From Pseudomonas fragi (GTDB taxonomy: Bacteria; Pseudomonadota; Gammaproteobacteria; Pseudomonadales; Pseudomonadaceae), in NCBI RefSeq assembly GCF_002269505.1, contig NZ_NQKQ01000035.1, positions 1 to 45,962 on the forward strand: 45,962 nt of DNA, in the 5' to 3' direction. Position numbers and translations under genes: made by a program. A model generated the notes under the pieces. The model made no database searches. It was not told the origin of the DNA and saw only the letters and a list, made by a program, of their open reading frames with translations. Positions 41,359 through 45,962 of this stretch are shown in pieces (within the stretch, counting starts at the first letter, position 1; every line of letters begins with the position of its first letter).

Positions 41359-41859
41359 TTGTTGGATATGGATCTCAAGGGCTTGTTCCTCAAGCATGCC
41401 AGTACCCTGCGTGGGTATCTGGCACGCAAGGTGCGAGACCCACAGCTGGCCGCGGACCTGGTGCAGGAAAGTTTTCTGCGCATGGCCGAGCGTGGCCGCA
41501 AAGAGCAAATCGACAACACCCCCGGTTATCTGTACCGCATTGCCGGCAACTTGCTGGTCGATCACATTCGCCAGGAAACCCGGCGCAAGACCGATACGGT
41601 CCCCCATGAAGCGCTGGCCGAAATCGAAGACGAAATGGCAGGGCTGGAGGCCCAGGCGATGGCTGAACAACAGCGCATGGCTCTAAAGCAGGCATTGTCC
41701 GAATTGCCCGAACGCACACAGGAAATCTTCCGTCTCAACCGCATCGAGGGCATGACCCACGCCCAGGTTGCCCGCCATCTTGAAATTTCCGACAGCTCAG
41801 TACAGAAGCATCTGTCGAAAGCCTTGGCTTACGTCATGCAGCGCCTACAAGAGCCCTAG
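41359..41859 (+). CDS. ECF RNA polymerase sigma factor, FecI/HasI-like
   Basis: 166 aa iron-starvation-type sigma factor. Region 2 reads LAADLVQESFLRMAE and YLYRIAGNLLVDHIRQ; region 4 reads LPERTQEIFRLNRIEGMTHA and VARHLEISDSSVQKHLSKAL. It directs transcription of the linked TonB receptor when released by its FecR partner. TTG 41359 has GGGAG 5 bp upstream; ATG 41368 is an alternative. The FecR-type gene follows after 95 bp. Confidence 0.88.
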   Translation: MLDMDLKGLFLKHASTLRGYLARKVRDPQLAADLVQESFLRMAERGRKEQIDNTPGYLYRIAGNLLVDHIRQETRRKTDTVPHEALAEIEDEMAGLEAQAMAEQQRMALKQALSELPERTQEIFRLNRIEGMTHAQVARHLEISDSSVQKHLSKALAYVMQRLQEP

Positions 41860-41954
41860 AAATAACTTTCAAATATGTAGATGAACGGCTTACTGAGTTT
41901 TAGCCGGCGAGACGTCACTGCTTATATATAACGAGAAATAGAGATTCACACCTG

Positions 41955-42953
41955 ATGAGCCAAGGCCCCGAACAGCAGAGCATTACTGAAGCGGCCGCCG
42001 AGTGGGCGGTGCGTCTGCACGCGGGTGCATTGAGCGAGGAGGCGCAGGCGCAGCTGGAGCAGTGGCTCGCGGCCGATAAGCGCCATCCAGAGGCCTTGCG
42101 CTTTGCCGAGCAGACCTGGGCAGCGCTGGGAGATTTGGCACTTGAGCCGCGACCTGTAGCCCATCGCCAGCGACCAGCAGAAGCCCAACCCGCGCCAGTG
42201 ACCCGCCGTCGGCGGCCGTTGCGCTGGGCCGGGCGTGCGGCAGTGCTGTCGCTGGTGCTGGCTGTCGGCTGGTTTAGCGGCCCGACGTTGCTGATACAGA
42301 TGCAGGCCGACTACCGCACAGGTGCGGGAGAAATCCGCACGGTTCAGCTCGATGACGGCAGTTCGGTGCAGTTGGATGCTTCCAGTGCCATCAGCATCGA
42401 CTACGACACTGGCGAGAGGCGCATCAGCCTGCTGGCGGGTTCGGCGGTGTTTGATGTCGCCCCGATGAGTGAAGCCGAAACCCGACCTTTTGTGGTGCAA
42501 AGTGCGGGCGGGCGCACCCGGGCGCTGGGCACGCAGTTTGTGGTGGGCCGCGAAAGCCGCGACCGGGCTTGGGTCGGCGTGCTGCAACACAGTGTCGAGG
42601 TCAGCCTGCAGGCGCCCCCGGCCAAAGGCGCGGCGCAGCAAACCCTGGAGGAGGGCCAGAGCGCCCGCTACAGCGCAGCGCAGGGTGTAGAAAAACTCCC
42701 CGGTTTTGATTTGAACGCGGCCACCAGCTGGCGCCGTGGCGTGCTGGTATTTGACCGTCAGCCATTGGGTCATGTGATCGAACAGCTCAACCGCTATCGC
42801 CCCGGCCAGATCATCTTGGCCAACCCGGCCCTGGCCAGTCGACAGGTCAGCGGCGTATTCCGCCTCGAAATGCTCGACAGCGCCCTGCACACCCTAACCC
42901 AGGAGTTGCAGGTGCAGCGCGTCGAACTGGCGGGCGTGAGCCTGGTGTATTGA
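41955..42953 (+). CDS. FecR/HasS-like anti-sigma factor (transmembrane sensor)
   Basis: 332 aa. The N-terminal cytoplasmic DUF4880 region (EAAAEWAVRLHAGALSEEAQ) is followed by a membrane helix at about 93-113 (AGRAAVLSLVLAVGWFSG), a periplasmic FecR domain (DYRTGAGEIRTVQLDDGSS, LGTQFVVGR) and a C-terminal STN-like/DUF4974 region (GVLVFDRQPLGHVIEQLNRY). It binds and controls the sigma factor in response to the signalling domain of the TonB receptor encoded next. Confidence 0.9.
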   Translation: MSQGPEQQSITEAAAEWAVRLHAGALSEEAQAQLEQWLAADKRHPEALRFAEQTWAALGDLALEPRPVAHRQRPAEAQPAPVTRRRRPLRWAGRAAVLSLVLAVGWFSGPTLLIQMQADYRTGAGEIRTVQLDDGSSVQLDASSAISIDYDTGERRISLLAGSAVFDVAPMSEAETRPFVVQSAGGRTRALGTQFVVGRESRDRAWVGVLQHSVEVSLQAPPAKGAAQQTLEEGQSARYSAAQGVEKLPGFDLNAATSWRRGVLVFDRQPLGHVIEQLNRYRPGQIILANPALASRQVSGVFRLEMLDSALHTLTQELQVQRVELAGVSLVY

Positions 42954-42967
42954 GCCACCACCCATCC

Positions 42968-43054
42968 TGTGGGAGCTGGTTTGCCTGCGATGCAGGCGGC
43001 GCGGTGTGTCAGGCAGACTGCAGTGTTGCTATCGTGAGCAAGCCCGCTCCCACA
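42968..43054. repeat. REPIN-like pair (TGTGGGAGC...GCTCCCACA)
   Basis: Outer 9 bp arms are perfect. The inner segments (TTGCCTGCGATGCAGGC, and GTGAGCAAGCCCGCTCC) are typical Pseudomonas REP sequences. It lies between the anti-sigma and receptor genes, so the receptor is probably transcribed from its own promoter. Confidence 0.75.
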
Positions 43055-43125
43055 AGGCCCTCCAGCGCTTTTGCAAATTAATCGCAAAAACCTTTACTGA
43101 CTTTTCCCCCATGTTACGTCTTGCT

Positions 43126-43141
43126 ATTGAGATTCATTCGC
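43126..43141. promoter_or_regulatory. Possible Fur-like site before TonB receptor
   Basis: ATTGAGATTCATTCGC matches 11 of 16 positions of the corresponding part of the Fur consensus and lies 32 bp before the receptor start. The match is weaker than the site at 41291. A TACGTC element just upstream (43115-43120) might be the -10 of an ECF promoter. Confidence 0.35.
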
Positions 43142-43172
43142 AAAGCAGCTCGTAAGCCTGGGGAAAATAAAA

Positions 43173-45920
43173 ATGATGGGTATTCAGCGCAAAGGGGTGC
43201 AGTCCGCAAGCCGGTTAGCCTTTGCTGTTCATGTCGGGATTGTCGCCCTGTTGGCGGCGCAAATGCCGGTGCAGGCCGCAGACAAGGTCAGCAACGCCGT
43301 TCAACAAGAATTTATCGCCTTCCATATTCCGGCCCAGCCGCTGGACAAGGCCGTGCTGATCTTCGCCGAACAGGCTGGCCTGCAAGTGCTGTTTGACAGC
43401 CAGATGCTGCGCGGCCTGAACTCCGTAGCGTTGAACGGTGACCTTGGCGTGCAGGAAGGTCTGGCGCGCTTGCTGGGCAACAATCCGGTGGAGTACCGCT
43501 TTACTGGCGAACGGCAGATCACCCTGACCCGCGTTAGCGGCGAACACAACGGCGCCCTGGCCCTGGGCACTACCTCGGTGACGGCCAGTGAGGGTAATAC
43601 TGCGGATTGGGTGTACCAGACGCCTGAAGGGGTGTCCGTGATTACCAGCGAGCAAATCAACAAGCGCGCCCCGCGTCACACAGCCGACATGCTGGAGGAA
43701 ACCCCCGGTGTCTACACCGCAGTAGACCAACGCGACCCAGGCTTGTCGGTCAATATCCGGGGTCTTCAGGACTATGGCCGGGTCAACATGAACGTTGATG
43801 GCATGCGCCAGGACTTCAGCGTCAATGGTCACCAGCATCGCAACGGCGTGATGCTGATCGATCCGCAGATGATCTCAAGTATTGAAATCGATAAAGGCAC
43901 TCAGTCGGGCATGGGCGGTGCTGCAGTACTCGGGGGGATCGCCACCTTTAAAACCATCGAAGCCAGTGATTTTTTGAAAGATGGCAAAGAGTTCGGCGGA
44001 CGTATCCGGGCAGGTAGCGGTATCGGTGAATTGGGCAACGGTACTTATTTCAACGGTGGTGGAGTATTCGCCATCGGAAACGACATTGGCGATGCCTTGT
44101 TTGCCTACAGTGAACGACACTTCGGCAACTACCGTAGCGGCCGGCAAAACGCTGACAACCTGGGGGATGAAATCCGCGTCAAAAAAACTCGCCGCGAAGC
44201 CTGGAACAACTGGCTGAACAATGAGGTGGGGGATGCAGGCAGCGTGACGCGCTCGCAGATGGTCAAGTTCGGCCTCAACTTGCCCAATGATCAGCGTGTA
44301 CAACTGAGCTATCTGAATACCGACAGCGACAGCAATGATTCATGGACCTACGCGATCAACAACGAGACGGACTATGACTACGTCCGCCACAGCAAGAACA
44401 ATCTGGGCACCGCCAACTTCGGGCTGGACTACAGCTTTAATCCCGACAACGAACTGATCGATTTCAAGGCCAAGCTGTATTACGTCACCACGGAACTGGT
44501 GCGTTCCAACGCCGGGCACCAGACGAGCGAAGTAAGGAACAACTACGACCCGTACAAGGACTACTTCCGTACCGATACCTGGGGGCTGCAAGGCGAGAAC
44601 ACCTCACGCTTCAACTTCGATTCCTACGGTCTTTTAACCTGGAATTATGGCTTGGAGATGTACCAGGACAACTTCAAGCCCAAGACCGATAAAGTTGCTG
44701 CCCTGAGCGAGACAATCACGCCCTATGTTGAAGGCGCAAATCCGACAGGCAAACGCACCATGGCCAGCCTGTTCAGTAATCTGGAGTACAACTACAACGA
44801 CTGGCTGACCCTCAATGGTGGCTTGCGCTATGACCGTTATCGTCTTGAGGGCAAGACCGGAATGACGATCTATCGTAGAGAAATAATTCGCCATGAAAAT
44901 GGTGTGCCGGTGGTTAATCTGAATCCGGCTAAGCGTGTCGAGGATACCTACGACCTGGACGAAGAGAGCGGCCAGTTTTCACCGACCTTCGGTCTTGCGA
45001 TCAAGCCAGGTGTGGACTGGCTTCAGTTGTATGCACGTTGGGGCAAGGGATGGCGCCCACCGGCGGTGACCGAAGTATTGATGACAGGGCGACCGCATGG
45101 CGGTAATGCTCCAGAGCGGGTATTCCCCAACCCCTACCTGAAGGCCGAAGAGTCCAGAGACTGGGAAGTGGGCTTCAATATCTTCAAAGAGTCGTTATTT
45201 TTTAATAATGATCGGCTGGGCGTGAAAGTATCTTACTTTGATAATCGCATCAAAAATTTCACATTTATGCAATACGGTATTGGCTTGCCGGAGTCTGCAA
45301 TTGGTAATTTTGGTGATCTGGCATACGTTAATAACTTGAATGATACGCGCTTCAGGGGGCTTGAATATCAGCTCAATTACGATATTGGGCGCATGTATAC
45401 CAACTTGAGTTATACCCATATGATTGGCACCAACGATTTTTGCGCCAATGACTACTACCTGGGTGGCGCAAAAAAAAGCGGAAAAACGCTTGTTAATTAC
45501 TTGGAGCGTTATGTAAGGCCTGATGGGAAGATGGGCTTTAGACCGGTGCGAGAGTCTGAATATCTGGATGATGATAAAAGAAATAATAATGTCGCCTGTG
45601 GCGGCATTATGGGCAGCGCTGCGCATATGCCCGCCGACCGGGGCTCCTTGACAGTTGGTGCGCGCTTCCTGGAGCGACGGTTGGATACGGGTATTCGCTT
45701 GCGCTACAGTCGCGGCAACGGTGCCGATATGAATGCCCATAACTATTACAGTATCGAGCAAGCCACTTGGCCCAAATACAGTGTGTATGACCTGTATGCC
45801 AGTTATTGGCCCACTAACGATATCAATCTCACCTTGGTGCTGGAGAATGCCACCGATGAGGCGTACTTCGTGGCCATGGGGGATGGGCGGTCTCAAGGAA
45901 CAAGTGCAACAGTCAGTTAA
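43173..45920 (+). pseudogene. TonB-dependent heme/hemophore-type receptor with signalling domain, C-terminus cut by IS30
   Basis: 915 codons. A signal peptide (LAFAVHVGIVALLAAQMPVQA, cleavage near residue 35) is followed by a secretin/TonB short N-terminal signalling domain (FIAFHIPAQPLDKAVLIFAE), a plug (EGVSVITSEQINKRAPRHT, LSVNIRGLQDYGRVN) and a 22-strand barrel. It contains a HasR/heme-receptor-like GWRPPAVTEVL plus NPYLKAEESRDWEVG block (FRAP/NPNL equivalents). The last native residues are NATDEAYFVAMGDG. From codon 905 the frame runs into the 26 bp IS30 end and stops after RSQGTSATVS. The final beta-strand and its C-terminal aromatic residue, needed for outer membrane assembly, are gone. 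It is probably non-functional or poorly assembled. Confidence 0.82.
45886..45911. repeat. IS30-family terminal inverted repeat, right copy
   Basis: 26 bp identical to the complement of 52-77, inserted within the TonB receptor gene in a Gly codon (45885-45887). The element interior lies to the right. This interior differs from the left copy's interior just inside the repeat, so it is the opposite end of the element. Confidence 0.75.
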
Positions 45921-45962
45921 TTTTTCTGAGCATGCTAATCACGAAACTGGGCATTCCCGCCT
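45912..45962. mobile_element. IS30-family element interior (partial)
   Basis: 51 bp beyond the terminal repeat, running off the window. No transposase motif can be read in so short a piece; a minus-strand frame (AGMPSFVISMLRKIN then stop) is open across it. The assignment rests on the adjoining repeat. Confidence 0.45.

Overview
The window is a stretch of a Pseudomonas-type chromosome. Evidence is the GC-rich core genes with Pseudomonas-style products (RhlE, TesB, YciC family, PcaQ/PcaH/PcaG, fused QuiC, ECF sigma/anti-sigma/TonB receptor trio) and several REP/REPIN-type intergenic repeats. No rRNA, tRNA or CRISPR array was seen. Both edges lie inside the ends of IS30-family insertion sequences: the same 26 bp terminal repeat occurs inverted at 52-77 and 45886-45911. 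The window may therefore be a complete assembly contig broken at IS copies.

Region 1 (1 to about 10310) is a mobile island. Going rightward it holds: the IS30 end; a decayed stretch (78-925); a MerR regulator diverging from a truncated DsbB-like gene that runs into an IS66 transposase scrap; an arsenic efflux permease diverging from a second MerR regulator; a gene-poor stretch; and a tightly overlapping four-gene minus-strand operon (10225 to 3875). Three of the four products look like tyrosine recombinases or derivatives (757, 698 and 468 aa), and the fourth is a small 202 aa partner. The operon resembles the multi-recombinase transposition modules of Tn554, RIT and gamma-mobile-trio elements. 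The island ends inside hrpB, exactly at the codons for the helicase DExH box; the rest of hrpB continues to 12452 without its N-terminal Walker A and DExH motifs. Two perfect dyads lie between the recombinase operon and this junction.

Region 2 (12.6-19.0 kb, minus strand) is a probable amide or related nitrogen-compound catabolic cluster: GntR regulator, DUF2848 protein, amidase, MFS transporter and aldehyde dehydrogenase. A deletion scar in the middle has left a LysR N-terminus joined to an M24-peptidase C-terminus. A perfect 32 bp palindrome precedes the GntR gene.

Region 3 (19.2-32.3 kb) is mostly core housekeeping: EEP-family phosphoesterase, YciC-family membrane protein, DUF2076 protein, NYN-domain protein, DEDDh exonuclease, YedA-like exporter, RhlE helicase, BaiN-like flavoprotein, deacetylase-like hydrolase, GNAT acetyltransferase, TesB thioesterase, HAD phosphatase, secreted alpha/beta hydrolase and YpfJ-type zinc metallopeptidase.

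Region 4 (32.5-41.3 kb) is an aromatic catabolism block. The PcaQ activator precedes pcaHG (protocatechuate ring cleavage), and PcaQ has a near-perfect operator that overlaps its own stop codon. A DMT exporter, an MFS permease, fused QuiC (dehydroshikimate to protocatechuate) and a TetR regulator follow. Together they could take up hydroaromatic acids and funnel them to the beta-ketoadipate pathway. An orphan DUF1016 nuclease sits just upstream of pcaQ.

Region 5 (41.3 kb to the end) is an iron or heme uptake system: Fur-box-preceded ECF sigma factor, FecR-type anti-sigma factor and a HasR-like TonB receptor. The receptor's last beta-strand has been removed by the right-hand IS30 insertion.
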